64,000 nt of DNA from Enterobacter sp. ENT03 (GCF_019218745.1 NZ_JAHUXA010000004.1:1-64000); one strand, 5' to 3'. Shown: positions 49,335 through 58,680, counted from the stretch's first letter. A program made the numbers and translations. Notes: a model not told the origin generated them from the sequence alone.

Positions 49335-50459
49335 TTAATTTTCCTGCTGCGGTACGGCCATCTGCATATTCATGTTCATGGTTGTGTCTTTTCCGCCATC
49401 CGGCGTTCTGACCACCATACTCGGTAGCGCCAGTTCAATATCATTTTTGATTAACCCTTCGAGAATACGGATATTAATCTCCTGCTGAATATCCATATAT
49501 TTGTTGTAATCGGCGGTATTAACGATATGCACCACTTCAAAATTCAGGCGATCCTGGGTGAAAGCAAGGAAATGCGCACGGTCGAATTTGGTTTCACCCA
49601 CTTCCTCAATAATCTCCTGGACCATTTTACCGATAATACGCAGCTTCTCCGGCGGTGTTGTACTGGCGACGCCAAAAGTGAACACAATGCGGCGGGTCTG
49701 CATACGTTTGTAGTTATGGATGGTCTGCTGTAACAGGATAGCGTTAGCGCAGACGATCTGCTCCCCGCTCAGACTGCGGATACGGGTAGTTTTCAGACCG
49801 ATATGTTCAATATTACCGGCAACGTCGTTGAAAACGATAAAGTCGCCAATCTCGAAGGGTTTGTCGAAACCGATGGAAAGGGACGCAAAAACATCGCTGA
49901 GTACCGTCTGCACCGCCAGCGCAATGGCAATACCGCCGACGCCCAGACTGGCGACCAGCGCGGTAATATCCACGCCCGCATTGCCGAGGATCGACAGTAA
50001 CATCATTGACCACACCAGCACGCGTAAAATCATGCCGAGGATCACCATGGTGACCGGGTTACGATTTGATCCCGGCGCATGTAATAAACGGTGCATCCAC
50101 GACTGCACGCCCTGATCGAACCAGATGGCTACCTGGATGGCGAGCACCAAAAACCAGGCATGCGAAATCGTGGAAAATAAGCGATCCGGCAGGCCGGTAA
50201 ACCGCAGGCTAAACAGGAATGAGGCAAACAGAATTAATAGCCGGTTGGTCTTTTTAAGCATATCAAAAAGAATAAACCGCAGATTCCCGCCATTGGCGTG
50301 TTTGTTATTCCAGTTATCTATAGCTTGATAAGCAAATGAAATTAATCGCCTGATTAAGTAATAAGTAATCAACGTCACTGCAAAGACTATTGTCAAATTT
50401 ATCCAGAACGTGGTGGACAACATAATATTGACAATATTTAATCGGGACAGATATTCCAT
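49335..50459 (-). CDS. MscS-family mechanosensitive channel
   Basis: This is a 374-residue small-conductance channel homologue with four to five hydrophobic segments (about 15-37, 70-90, 98-115, 140-160, 165-190). The pore helix has GVGGIAIALAVQTVLSDVFASL and the family's FDKPFEIGDFIVFNDVAGNIEHIG beta-domain sequence (about 204-227). It opens when membrane tension rises and releases solutes. It resembles YbdG/YnaI-type longer paralogues rather than MscS itself (inference). It ends MNMNMQMAVPQQEN, an unusual Met/Asn-rich tail. It lies in an interval absent from E. coli. Confidence 0.9.
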   Translation of the reverse strand: MEYLSRLNIVNIMLSTTFWINLTIVFAVTLITYYLIRRLISFAYQAIDNWNNKHANGGNLRFILFDMLKKTNRLLILFASFLFSLRFTGLPDRLFSTISHAWFLVLAIQVAIWFDQGVQSWMHRLLHAPGSNRNPVTMVILGMILRVLVWSMMLLSILGNAGVDITALVASLGVGGIAIALAVQTVLSDVFASLSIGFDKPFEIGDFIVFNDVAGNIEHIGLKTTRIRSLSGEQIVCANAILLQQTIHNYKRMQTRRIVFTFGVASTTPPEKLRIIGKMVQEIIEEVGETKFDRAHFLAFTQDRLNFEVVHIVNTADYNKYMDIQQEINIRILEGLIKNDIELALPSMVVRTPDGGKDTTMNMNMQMAVPQQEN

Positions 50460-50578
50460 TTTACCTCCAGTAATGACTTAGCGGTGTAAGTATAGACCCC
50501 CTGCCCGTCTGCGAGGCTGTAATATTAAGGTGTTACCATTTTATTAATTGTCGTATTAATTGTCAGCTATCAGCATTT

Positions 50579-50755
50579 AAATCGCGGCTCACGCCGGGTA
50601 TTTTCGTGGAAACCTTTGTGGTTGGCTCGTGGATGGAACATTTGCGTCAGCGTGAACGCTACACCATGAACGACAAGAAAATTCAGAATCGGGTGCTAGG
50701 CTTCCATCAGGGGCCGGATCTCCCGGAAGTTCGTTATCTCATCGCGCCAGAATAA
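50579..50755 (+). pseudogene. C-terminal remnant of an MFS_3 exporter (transmembrane secretion effector family)
   Basis: The open frame reads PGIFVETFVVGSWMEHLRQR, then ERYTMNDKKIQNRVLGFHQG and ...VRYLIAPE before a TAA. It matches the soluble C-terminal tail of PF05977-type MFS proteins (YVETFxVxSWxEHLRQHxR...). The membrane part is missing upstream and there is no start codon at its 5' edge, so this is a decayed gene. Its stop lies 42 bases before the hydrolase gene. It occupies most of the 337 bases between the MscS gene and the hydrolase. Confidence 0.7.
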
Positions 50756-50796
50756 GGCTCGACCTGTTAATTACATAGTCATCAACGAGGTAAAGC

Positions 50797-51618
50797 ATGA
50801 GCACATTTAAGACGCAGGATGGTACGCAGATCTATTTTAAAGACTGGGGCGCAGGTAAGCCGGTACTGTTCAGCCACGGCTGGCCGCTGGATGGCGATAT
50901 GTGGGACAGCCAGCTCAATTTCCTGGCCGAGAACGGCTACCGGGTTATCGCGTTTGACCGCCGTGGCTTTGGCCGCTCCGATCAACCGTGGAACGGTTAC
51001 AACTACGACACGTTTGCATCCGATATTAACGACCTGATCACCCATCTGGATCTGCAACAGGTCACGCTGGTGGGCTTCTCCATGGGCGGCGGCGATGTGA
51101 CGCGCTACATCAACAACTACGGCACGTCGCGCGTGGCGGGTCTGGTACTGCTGGGCGCGGTCACGCCGATCTTCGGTAAAACCGCGGATTACCCGGCGGG
51201 CGTCGATATGTCCGTCTTCGAAGGCATCCGCCAGGGGCTGCGTAAAGATCGCGCGCAGTTCATCAGCGATTTCGCCACGCCGTTCTACGGCATCAACGCC
51301 GGGCAGACCGTCTCTGACGGCGTGCTGACCCAGACGCTGAATATTGCGCTGCTGGCCTCGCTGAAAGGCACCATTGACTGCGTGACCGCCTTCGCGGAAA
51401 CCGACTTCCGCCCGGATATGGCGAAAATCGACGTGCCGACGCTGGTGATCCACGGCAGCAATGACCAGGTGGTGCCGTTTGAAAGCACCGGTAAAGTGGC
51501 GGCGGAAATGATCGCGGGTGCAAAACTGAAGGTGTATGACAACGCGCCGCACGGTTTTGCCGTCACCCATACCGACGAACTGAATGCCGATCTGCTGGCG
51601 TTTTTGCAGTCGCTGTAA
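50797..51618 (+). CDS. Alpha/beta hydrolase, non-haem chloroperoxidase family
   Basis: This is a 273-residue cytoplasmic enzyme. It has the oxyanion motif SHGWPLDGDMW (about 27-37), the nucleophile elbow GFSMGGGD (about 93-100, Ser95), acid Asp in HGSNDQVVPFE (about 223-233) and histidine in NAPHGFAVTH (about 249-258). These match cofactor-free haloperoxidase/esterases. The physiological substrate is unknown; many members are perhydrolases or esterases. AACGAGG lies before the ATG. It was probably once transcribed with the MFS gene now reduced to a remnant upstream. Confidence 0.9.
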   Translation: MSTFKTQDGTQIYFKDWGAGKPVLFSHGWPLDGDMWDSQLNFLAENGYRVIAFDRRGFGRSDQPWNGYNYDTFASDINDLITHLDLQQVTLVGFSMGGGDVTRYINNYGTSRVAGLVLLGAVTPIFGKTADYPAGVDMSVFEGIRQGLRKDRAQFISDFATPFYGINAGQTVSDGVLTQTLNIALLASLKGTIDCVTAFAETDFRPDMAKIDVPTLVIHGSNDQVVPFESTGKVAAEMIAGAKLKVYDNAPHGFAVTHTDELNADLLAFLQSL

Positions 51619-51639
51619 CGGACATTTTATGTCCTGCCC

Positions 51640-51672
51640 CAAAAGACCGGCCATCGTGCCGGTTTTTTTATA
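51640..51672 (+). terminator. Rho-independent terminator of the hydrolase gene
   Basis: GACCGGCCATCGTGCCGGTTTTTTT: a GC-rich stem followed by seven T residues, about 25 bases after the stop. Confidence 0.85.
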
Positions 51673-51746
51673 AGAACATACTCAACTTTACTCTGTTTAG
51701 AGAGTACGCTTATTCGCATGTGCAGCATATTTTCTAAGGATTAAAC

Positions 51747-52172
51747 ATGGCTCACCAGTGGTTGAACGTCATTCATCTGATTACAGGGATGGTCTGGCTC
51801 GGCGGTTTATTGATGATGGCGGTGGTGGTCGTGGCCTGCGGGGTGGGAAATAGCAGCAATTATGCCCCGCTTATCGGACAGGTGCGCCGCTGGAGTCGCA
51901 GCGTAACGTCGCCTGCAATGCTGATCCTCTGGGCCTGCGGGCTGGCGATGATTATCAGTCACGGCGGCGGCCTGCCTCTGTGGCTGATCCTGAAAATCGT
52001 CGTGCTGGTGGTGCTGTCCGGCGTGCATGGCATGCTTTCCGCCACGCTGCGCCGCCTGGCAGAAGGGCAAAACACGCCTTTGCGCCCGTTTATTCGTTAT
52101 ACGCCCTGGATTGTCGTGCTGGCGACGGTACTGATTGTTCTGTTTGTTAAAATGGGACATATTCTCGGCTGA
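51747..52172 (+). CDS. CopD-like inner-membrane protein
   Basis: This is a 141-residue integral membrane protein with four hydrophobic segments (about 8-28, 52-72, 76-95, 118-138). The start MAHQWLNVIHLITGMVWLGG fits the CopD/HemJ pattern, where a His on helix 1 (HLI) and Trp-Leu-Gly-Gly are conserved. WLILKIVVLVVLSGVHGM carries a second conserved Lys and His. Members bind copper or haem; this short form has no copper-resistance genes beside it, so the role is open. AAGGA lies before the ATG. Confidence 0.7.
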   Translation: MAHQWLNVIHLITGMVWLGGLLMMAVVVVACGVGNSSNYAPLIGQVRRWSRSVTSPAMLILWACGLAMIISHGGGLPLWLILKIVVLVVLSGVHGMLSATLRRLAEGQNTPLRPFIRYTPWIVVLATVLIVLFVKMGHILG

Positions 52173-52354
52173 TTGGCGGAAAATATTCACATTATATGGC
52201 ATAGCGATTGCTCTGAATTATCGGGGCAGTCGTTGTTCGTGCATGCGAGAAATAAGTAATTTAAACAGCGGTTTATTATTTTTCACGCGTAAAACGAGGC
52301 GTGAGGAAGTGTGATCTACCGCACAGTATGCAACTCAACGGGTAAAAAGACTGT

Positions 52355-52361
52355 CTACGCT
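52355..52361 (+). promoter_or_regulatory. Candidate sigma-S -10 element of treF
   Basis: CTACGCT, in the context TGTCTACGCTTATAA, fits the extended -10 of sigma-S promoters. It lies about 60 bases before the treF start. E. coli treF is known to be sigma-S dependent. Confidence 0.5.
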
Positions 52362-52421
52362 TATAAGTAGCCGGGCAACACCCGTATCTTTTTACGACGC
52401 CATCCGGAGGTCTGCATCACT

Positions 52422-54071
52422 ATGTTCAACCAGAAACTAAAACCAGATGAATCCGTTGAATTCGTGATCGAAGCAAAAACCAGTTTTGAAACCGATCCGT
52501 ACGAACTCAAGCTTGCGGAAATGCTTGAGGCCGAGCCGGAACCGGAGATGATCGAAGGCTACCCCGCCTCCGATGCCCTTACTCCTGCCGATCGCTATCT
52601 GGAACTGTTTGAACACGTACAGTCCACCCGACTGTTTGCCGACAGCAAAACCTTTCCTGACTGCGCGCCGAAAATGGATCCCTTAGATATTCTGATCCGT
52701 TATCGCCGAATCAAACGCCGCCCTGACTTTGATTTGCAAAAGTTCGTCATGGCGCATTTCTGGCTGCCGGAACAGTACGGCAGCGAGTACGTTTCCGATC
52801 CGCAAAATTCCCTTAAAGAGCACATCGACCAGCTATGGCCGGTGCTGACCCGCGAGCCGCAGGATCACATTCCGTGGTCGTCGCTGCTGGCGCTGCCGCA
52901 GGCCTATATCGTGCCGGGCGGACGCTTTAGCGAAACCTACTACTGGGACTCCTATTTCACCATGCTCGGCCTTGCCGAAAGTGGACGTAACGATCTGCTG
53001 AAATGTATGGCGGATAACTTTGCGTGGATGATCGAACGTTACGGTCATATCCCGAACGGTAACCGGACTTATTACCTCAGCCGTTCCCAGCCGCCGGTGT
53101 TTGCGCTGATGGTTGAACTGTTTGAGGAAGATGGCGTGCGCGGTGCGCGGCGCTATCTGGAACATCTGCTGATGGAGTACAGCTTCTGGATGGACGGCGC
53201 GGAATCGCTGGTGCCAAACCAGGCGTATCGCTCTGCGGTACGTATGCCGGACGGCTCAGTGCTGAACCGCTACTGGGATGACCGTGATACTCCGCGCGAC
53301 GAATCCTGGCTGGAAGACGTGGAAACCGCCCGCCATTCCGGGCGTCCTGCCAGCGAAGTGTATCGCGATCTGCGCGCGGGTGCGGCCTCCGGCTGGGATT
53401 ACTCTTCCCGCTGGCTGCGTGACGCGACCCGTCTCGCCAGTATCCGTACCACGCAGTTTATCCCTATCGATTTGAACGCCTTCCTGTTCAAACTGGAAAG
53501 CACCATCGCCAATATTTCTGGCGTAAAAGGCGACCGGGAAGGCGAGGCGATTTTCCGTCAGCGGGCGAGCGATCGCCGGGCGGCGATCAACCGCTATCTG
53601 TGGGATGAAGAAAAAGGCTGTTACCGCGATTACGACTGGCGTCGTGGTGAAATGGCGCTGTTCTCCGCCGCCAGTATTGTGCCGCTGTATGTCGGTATGG
53701 CGACCCATGAACAGGCTGAGCAGCTGGCCATGGCGGTGCGTGAGCGCCTGCTCACGCCGGGTGGCGTAATGGCAACCGAATACGAAACCGGCGAGCAGTG
53801 GGATAAACCGAACGGCTGGGCGCCCCTGCAATGGATGGCGATCCAGGGCTTCAAGCTTTACGGGAATGATGAGCTGGGCGACGAGATCGCCCGTAGCTGG
53901 CTGAAAACGGTCAACACGTTCTATCAACGTCACCATAAACTGATCGAGAAGTACCACATCGCAGGCGGTACGCCGCGCGAAGGGGGCGGCGGTGAGTATC
54001 CGTTACAGGACGGCTTCGGCTGGACGAACGGCGTGGTGCGTCGTCTGATCGGGCTGTACGGCGATCCCTGA
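52422..54071 (+). CDS. treF: Cytoplasmic trehalase
   Basis: TreF splits trehalose into two glucose molecules in the cytosol at high osmolarity. The 549-residue protein has E. coli length and no signal peptide, which separates it from periplasmic TreA. Both GH37 signatures are present: [15 protein letters not shown] (about 165-179) and [14 protein letters not shown] (about 462-475), plus the glycine-rich [18 protein letters not shown] close to the C-terminus. RBS GGAGG is well placed. Confidence 0.96.
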   Translation: MFNQKLKPDESVEFVIEAKTSFETDPYELKLAEMLEAEPEPEMIEGYPASDALTPADRYLELFEHVQSTRLFADSKTFPDCAPKMDPLDILIRYRRIKRRPDFDLQKFVMAHFWLPEQYGSEYVSDPQNSLKEHIDQLWPVLTREPQDHIPWSSLLALPQAYIVPGGRFSETYYWDSYFTMLGLAESGRNDLLKCMADNFAWMIERYGHIPNGNRTYYLSRSQPPVFALMVELFEEDGVRGARRYLEHLLMEYSFWMDGAESLVPNQAYRSAVRMPDGSVLNRYWDDRDTPRDESWLEDVETARHSGRPASEVYRDLRAGAASGWDYSSRWLRDATRLASIRTTQFIPIDLNAFLFKLESTIANISGVKGDREGEAIFRQRASDRRAAINRYLWDEEKGCYRDYDWRRGEMALFSAASIVPLYVGMATHEQAEQLAMAVRERLLTPGGVMATEYETGEQWDKPNGWAPLQWMAIQGFKLYGNDELGDEIARSWLKTVNTFYQRHHKLIEKYHIAGGTPREGGGGEYPLQDGFGWTNGVVRRLIGLYGDP

Positions 54072-54118
54072 TTTATCCGTCAGTCACCCGGCAGCGCCCG
54101 CTGCCGGGTCTGCATGAT

Positions 54119-55717
54119 TTAATCAATGACCTCATAAATCGCTGTCTGGATCGCCAGCCATTTTTTGGTGTGGGCGCTTGGCTCTGCCTGATCCCTGCGC
54201 CGCGCCTGCTCCATTTCATATTGCTGACGCTTCACGACCGCTGGCACCGTACAAAAGGCCTGCAAAAAGGCTTTGCGTGTTGAGGTGAGTTTTTCACCGG
54301 TGGCCATCGCATGGCTCAGGGTGCTGATAAAGCGGCGGCAGGGTTTCAGTTCCACCATTTGCAGCCGATAGCGCAGCAGCAGCTCTAACACATCATCATG
54401 ATCCGCTGCCATCGCTTCTTCCGTCCACGACAGCTTCCAGTCCATCCCCCCCTGTAAAAACAGCTGCACCACGCGGGTATCGTTACGATTAATCGCCGCG
54501 CGCAGATTGTTTTCGTCCCAGGTAACGCCCATGCGGGCCAGCGTCTCCCGCGAGGATGGTTTTTCGCGCGACGGCTCGCTCTGTTCCTGCTGCACCACAG
54601 GTTGTGCGGCCTGCGCACTTTGCGGCGTGCCGCCACCGCTGAACAGCCACAGTCCGCCGCCCATGATCCCCAGGACCATCACTCCTACCGCGCCCCACAG
54701 CACGCCCGATACCAGTTGCTCACGCTGCTCCAGGGTGCGCGGTGCACGGTGGCCCGGTCGCTCAATGCTGTCGCGCACCTCGAAAATATCGCCGCCGGTG
54801 GCACGCGCTTTTTTACGCGCCCGCTCCCAGAAGGATTGCAGTTCGCCCGCGTCTGCCGCGAGTAAAAGGTCCGGGCTGATGCGGGTGCGGCCCTGCTTAA
54901 AAGCGTTCTGGACGGAAGTGGTGATCTGCGGGTAATAGCTGTCCAGTAAACGCAGCTGCGCCGGAGAGAGTAAATCCTGCGCGATCAGGGTATTACGGAT
55001 CTGCCGAATATCATCAAGAAACACCTGCAAGGTTTTGCGCGGCTCAGCAAACAGCATCAGGGTTTGTGGATCGTTAAACAGCGCGGAGTAGTGCTGGGTG
55101 AACTCTTTTTTATCCACCAGCATCAGGGCCAGCTCGCTGAACAACATGCCGCTCAGCACGTCGTTGCGCTCGCCCAGCTTCAGCCAGCGCCGCACACGAT
55201 CAACGCCAAACTGCGTTTTTAAATGGTTGCTGAGCAGGAGACTGTCCGGCCAGGCTTCGTACACCAGCGCTTTGATCATCAGCTCAATCGCCCGCAGCTG
55301 CGCCAGCGCCTGCTGCTGCTGTTGCGTCTCGTCCTGCACGCTGATTTGCGTGCTGTAAGTGAGCTGGGGCTGTTTTTCCCGCAGCAGCTCAAGCGACGTC
55401 ATTAAGCGCATGGCGGTGATCAGCTGGTTTTCACTGACCTCCTGACCGCTTTCATACTGCGGCACCCGCTGTTGCAGATGGCGCAGCAGCAGCGTGAATT
55501 GCGACAGTTCGGCATCGGTGAGCCGTAACCGATGGGCAACCGCCGCCCAGCCCCCCAGATTCGCACGGGCGGCATCCAGCTGTTCCAGGAACCAGCGCAG
55601 ATCTTTACCCTCGGTCACATCAATATCAAGCAATGACAAAATTTCGGTGGAGGCCTGACGGATGATGCCGATACAGTGTTCAAACTGTTCGCGAATGCCA
55701 GACGTTGAATTACGCAT
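54119..55717 (-). CDS. Membrane-anchored HEPN-like protein with ankyrin-like C-terminus (STY4199-type)
   Basis: This 532-residue protein has no assigned function. The N-terminal 300 residues are helical, and FLDDIRQIRNTLIAQDLLSP (about 230-249) resembles the RNxxxH segment of Swt1-type HEPN domains, except that the His is replaced. A single membrane segment (VSGVLWGAVGVMVLGIMGGG, about 338-358) follows an Arg-rich stretch. A Pro/Gln/Ser linker comes next, then an ankyrin-like unit NLRAAINRNDTRVVQLFLQG (about 405-424) and a second weaker one (about 432-450). As I recall, databases label such proteins STY4199-family HEPN proteins, common beside treF in enterobacteria. The large N-terminus is probably cytoplasmic. 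Confidence 0.6.
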   Translation of the reverse strand: MRNSTSGIREQFEHCIGIIRQASTEILSLLDIDVTEGKDLRWFLEQLDAARANLGGWAAVAHRLRLTDAELSQFTLLLRHLQQRVPQYESGQEVSENQLITAMRLMTSLELLREKQPQLTYSTQISVQDETQQQQQALAQLRAIELMIKALVYEAWPDSLLLSNHLKTQFGVDRVRRWLKLGERNDVLSGMLFSELALMLVDKKEFTQHYSALFNDPQTLMLFAEPRKTLQVFLDDIRQIRNTLIAQDLLSPAQLRLLDSYYPQITTSVQNAFKQGRTRISPDLLLAADAGELQSFWERARKKARATGGDIFEVRDSIERPGHRAPRTLEQREQLVSGVLWGAVGVMVLGIMGGGLWLFSGGGTPQSAQAAQPVVQQEQSEPSREKPSSRETLARMGVTWDENNLRAAINRNDTRVVQLFLQGGMDWKLSWTEEAMAADHDDVLELLLRYRLQMVELKPCRRFISTLSHAMATGEKLTSTRKAFLQAFCTVPAVVKRQQYEMEQARRRDQAEPSAHTKKWLAIQTAIYEVID

Positions 55718-55859
55718 CTTTATTTTCCTTTAAGTGCAACCAGACGACGTTTATTTCGAGGGCGTTTTTTATTATTTTTTTCTTTTTTTCCAGCCACTTA
55801 TACGATAGCCCAATTCGACGGGAATATCAGTGACGGCTGCACAGATCTGGAAGCGAAAT

Positions 55860-56387
55860 ATGATTGAACTGACGACGGAACGCCTCTGGTGCCGCCAGAT
55901 CCAGTCAACCGACTGGCCGTTTTTCCTCGCGCTGTATGAAAATGCCGACATCCTGCGTTTTGTCTCTGATCCACGTCCGCAGGAGGAGATCCACGATGCG
56001 TTCGATTCCCGTCTGCCGCCATGGTCGCCGGGCAGTGCGCACTGGCTCTGTCTGATGGTGTTTGATCGCGCCAGCGGGCAGCCGCTGGGCGTCACCGGAT
56101 ACGTGCACCGCGAAGCAGACTGCGCCGAAGTGGGCTTTCTGTTTATACCGCAGGCGCAGGGCAAAGGTTTTGCTGGTGAATCGCTGCGCGCCGTATGTGA
56201 TTACGCGTTTCAGCAGGGCGGTATTCGTCGGCTGATCGCCACGGTCACCGCCGGCAATACGCCATCAAAGCGGCTGCTGGAAAAAACGGGGTTCGTGCTG
56301 GAAGGGGAACTGCGTGAGGCATTCTGGCTGAACGGACAGTGGCAAAACGACTGGCTGTTTGGTTTGCTGCGCCACGAATACCGCTGA
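55860..56387 (+). CDS. GNAT-family N-acetyltransferase
   Basis: This 175-residue protein is related to RimJ/RimL-type acetyltransferases (Acetyltransf_3). It starts MIELTTERLWCRQIQSTDWP. Acetyl-CoA binding motif A is QAQGKGFAGESLRAV (about 98-112), followed by the NTPSKRLLEKTGFVLEGELRE segment (about 136-156) that is typical of this subgroup. The substrate is unknown. RBS GGAAG is eight bases before the ATG. It is divergent from the HEPN-like gene. Confidence 0.88.
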   Translation: MIELTTERLWCRQIQSTDWPFFLALYENADILRFVSDPRPQEEIHDAFDSRLPPWSPGSAHWLCLMVFDRASGQPLGVTGYVHREADCAEVGFLFIPQAQGKGFAGESLRAVCDYAFQQGGIRRLIATVTAGNTPSKRLLEKTGFVLEGELREAFWLNGQWQNDWLFGLLRHEYR

Positions 56388-56466
56388 TCCAGACGATTCG
56401 CCCTTCACAGTGCGCATGCTTATGCCAGGCTTAACAGGATAGCGAGGCAAAACTTAAGGAGTCAGC

Positions 56467-56865
56467 ATGAGAAAAATGATTGTAGCCGCCACGGTCGCGG
56501 CGCTATTTGCCCTTCCGGCGCTCGCCGACGATAAGCCTGGTCTGAATACCGATGAAGCACCAAAACCAGCGCACCAGCTGGATGACGGTTACCGCGGCGC
56601 AGAAGATGCCCGCTCAATGACCATCGATCATGCGAAAGAGATGCACGACGATGCCTCGGTGACGTTTCGCGGCAACCTGATCGCCAAAAAAGGCAATGAT
56701 ATTTATACCTTCCGCGACAAAACCGGCGAAATCGACGCTTATATTCCTATGGCGGTCTTTAAAGATCGTGAGGTCAGCCCCGATCAGCTGATCAGTATTA
56801 CCGGTTCGCTGGACAAGAAACAAAAACCCCTGCGGGTAAAAGTCTCGCGACTGCAAAAAGAATAA
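56467..56865 (+). CDS. Periplasmic BOF-fold stress protein (YgiW/YdeI family)
   Basis: This is a 132-residue exported protein with a signal peptide (about 1-20, ending ALA). The mature domain (about 55-130) has the OB-like BOF pattern VTFRGNLIAKKGNDIYTFRD, then GEIDAYIPMAVF and SITGSLDKKQKPLRVKV. Relatives YgiW and YdeI confer tolerance to hydrogen peroxide, cadmium or antimicrobial peptides; the exact mechanism is not known. AAGGAG lies before the ATG and a terminator follows. Confidence 0.88.
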   Translation: MRKMIVAATVAALFALPALADDKPGLNTDEAPKPAHQLDDGYRGAEDARSMTIDHAKEMHDDASVTFRGNLIAKKGNDIYTFRDKTGEIDAYIPMAVFKDREVSPDQLISITGSLDKKQKPLRVKVSRLQKE

Positions 56866-56868
56866 CCA

Positions 56869-56895
56869 AACGGGGGCGAGGCCCCCGTTTTTTTG
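56869..56895 (+). terminator. Rho-independent terminator of the BOF protein gene
   Basis: AAACGGGGGCGAGGCCCCCGTTTTTTT: a strong stem with a T-run; the A-run on the other side may serve the convergent SDR gene. Confidence 0.9.
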
Positions 56896-56899
56896 ACGC

Positions 56900-57658
56900 T
56901 TACAAAAACATCCCGCCCGATACTTCGATGCGTTGCGCCGTCATCCAGGCCAGCTCATCGCTTAACAGCGCGGCGATGGCGTCGCCAATATCATCCGGCA
57001 GTCCGACCCGGCCCAGCGCGGTTTGCGAGGCGACAAACTGGTTCATCTGCGCGTCATCACGCACCCGTCCCCCACCAAAGTCCGTTTCAATGGCCCCCGG
57101 CGCGATAATGTTCGCCGTAATGCCGCGTGCCCCCAACTCTTTCGCCTGATAGCGGGTCAGCACTTCCATCGCGCCTTTCATGGCGGCGTAGGCACTGGAG
57201 CCGGGCAAGGCAAAGCGTGCCAGCCCGGAGGAGACGTTAAGGATGCGCCCACCGTCTTTCATCAGCGGCAACAGACGCTGCGTCAGGAAGAATGGCCCCT
57301 TGAGATGAATATTCATCACCTCATCAAACTGCGCTTCGCTGGTGTCGGTATAAGCGGCGTACAGCCCCACGCCGGCGTTGTTTAATAAATAATCAAAGCG
57401 GTCACGCTGCCAGACACGTTTTAACTGTTGCTGCACCTCGTCCACGAAGCCTGCGAAGGTGCTGGCATCGCTCACATCCAGTTGCAAGGCCACGGCTTTC
57501 GCACCGAGACGCTCAATTTCCTCAACCACAGCCGCCGCATCCTGGGCGTTGCTGTTGTACGTCAGGATCAGATCCGTGCCCTTTGCCGCCAGCTTCAGCG
57601 CGGCGTTTTTACCGAGGCCACGGCTGCCGCCGGTCACTATTGCGATAGGTTGTGTCAT
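56900..57658 (-). CDS. Short-chain dehydrogenase/reductase divergent from yhjC
   Basis: This is a 252-residue classical SDR with cofactor motif TGGSRGLGKNAALKLA (about 9-24), NNAG (about 91-94), active-site Ser in NVSSGLARF and Tyr/Lys in YAAMK (about 159-163). The C-terminus EVSGGMFL is typical. It resembles 3-oxoacyl-ACP reductase-like enzymes, but the substrate is unknown. The start at 57658 is preceded by GAGG; a longer in-frame reading extends into yhjC and is rejected. It is divergent from the LysR gene yhjC, which may control it. Confidence 0.9.
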   Translation of the reverse strand: MTQPIAIVTGGSRGLGKNAALKLAAKGTDLILTYNSNAQDAAAVVEEIERLGAKAVALQLDVSDASTFAGFVDEVQQQLKRVWQRDRFDYLLNNAGVGLYAAYTDTSEAQFDEVMNIHLKGPFFLTQRLLPLMKDGGRILNVSSGLARFALPGSSAYAAMKGAMEVLTRYQAKELGARGITANIIAPGAIETDFGGGRVRDDAQMNQFVASQTALGRVGLPDDIGDAIAALLSDELAWMTAQRIEVSGGMFL

Positions 57659-57777
57659 AAGAAACCTCATTTCCGGGTGTGTGGTGATTGAGAAGCAGCT
57701 TATTAGGTGGTAGAAAATCAATAAAGATGGCCCGTTACTCTTCACTGTTTCACTTACAACAACAATAGGGCGCGGTG
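57659..57777. promoter_or_regulatory. Divergent promoter region of the SDR and yhjC
   Basis: A 119-base interval between a LysR-type gene and a divergent enzyme gene, the arrangement in which LysR proteins usually bind. No clear T-N11-A palindrome was assigned. Confidence 0.5.
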
Positions 57778-58680
57778 ATGGATAAAGTTTACGCAATGCA
57801 ACTGTTCACGCGGGTGGCCGAGCTGGAAAGTTTTACCCGTGCGGCGGAGTCGCTGGGGCTGCCAAAAGGCAGCGTATCGCGCCAGATACAGGCGCTGGAG
57901 AACCATCTGGGCACGCAGTTGCTGCATCGCACGACTCGCCGCGTACAGCTCACCCAGGACGGCATGGTCTATTACGAACGGGCTAAGGATTTACTGATTA
58001 ACCTCGATGAACTCGATGGTTTATTTTTGCACGATCCCTCGACCCTCAGTGGGCGGTTGCGCGTGGATATGCCCGTCGCGGTGGCAAAAAACGTGGTCAT
58101 CCCTCGTCTGCCCGCGTTCGTACAGCAGTATCCCGGTATTGAAATTGAGCTGAGCAGCAGCGACCGGCTGGTGGATGTGATCCGCGAAGGCTTTGACTGC
58201 GTGGTGCGCGTCGGCACGCTGAAAGACTCGGGGCTGATCGCCCGGCCGCTTGGCAAACTGTCGGTGATCAACTGCGCCAGCCCCGATTATCTTGCGCGCT
58301 TTGGCTACCCGGAAACGCTGGACGATCTGAGCGGCCATGCGGTGGTGCACTATGCCGTTAACCTCGGCACGCGACCGCAGGGCTTTGAGTTATATCGTGA
58401 TAATGCCACGCAGTGGATCAAAACCGGCGGCATTCTGACGGTCAACAGCACCGAAACCTATCATGCTGCTTGCCTGGCGGGACTGGGCATTATTCAGGCA
58501 CCGCGCATCGGCGTGCGGGAGGCGCTGCGCAGCCGCAAACTGGTGGAAATCCTGCCGCAATATCGCGCGCAGCCGATGCCGGTATCGCTGATCTACCCCC
58601 ACCGCCGCAACCTGTCGCGCCGGGTGCATCTGTTCATGGAATGGCTGACTGACGTGATGAAGGCTTACGTTGACCAATGA
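57778..58680 (+). CDS. yhjC: LysR-family transcriptional regulator YhjC
   Basis: This is a 300-residue LTTR. The N-terminal helix-turn-helix is FTRAAESLGLPKGSVSRQIQ (about 20-39), followed by LGTQLLHRTTRRVQLT. The effector domain (about 90-295) has family-typical DFDCVVR-like EGFDCVVRVG. MDKVYAMQLFTRVAELESF and the C-terminal RRNLSRRVHLFMEWL match E. coli YhjC, which lies between treF and yhjD there also. ATG 57778 is preferred to the GTG just before it. The effector is unknown. Confidence 0.88.
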   Translation: MDKVYAMQLFTRVAELESFTRAAESLGLPKGSVSRQIQALENHLGTQLLHRTTRRVQLTQDGMVYYERAKDLLINLDELDGLFLHDPSTLSGRLRVDMPVAVAKNVVIPRLPAFVQQYPGIEIELSSSDRLVDVIREGFDCVVRVGTLKDSGLIARPLGKLSVINCASPDYLARFGYPETLDDLSGHAVVHYAVNLGTRPQGFELYRDNATQWIKTGGILTVNSTETYHAACLAGLGIIQAPRIGVREALRSRKLVEILPQYRAQPMPVSLIYPHRRNLSRRVHLFMEWLTDVMKAYVDQ

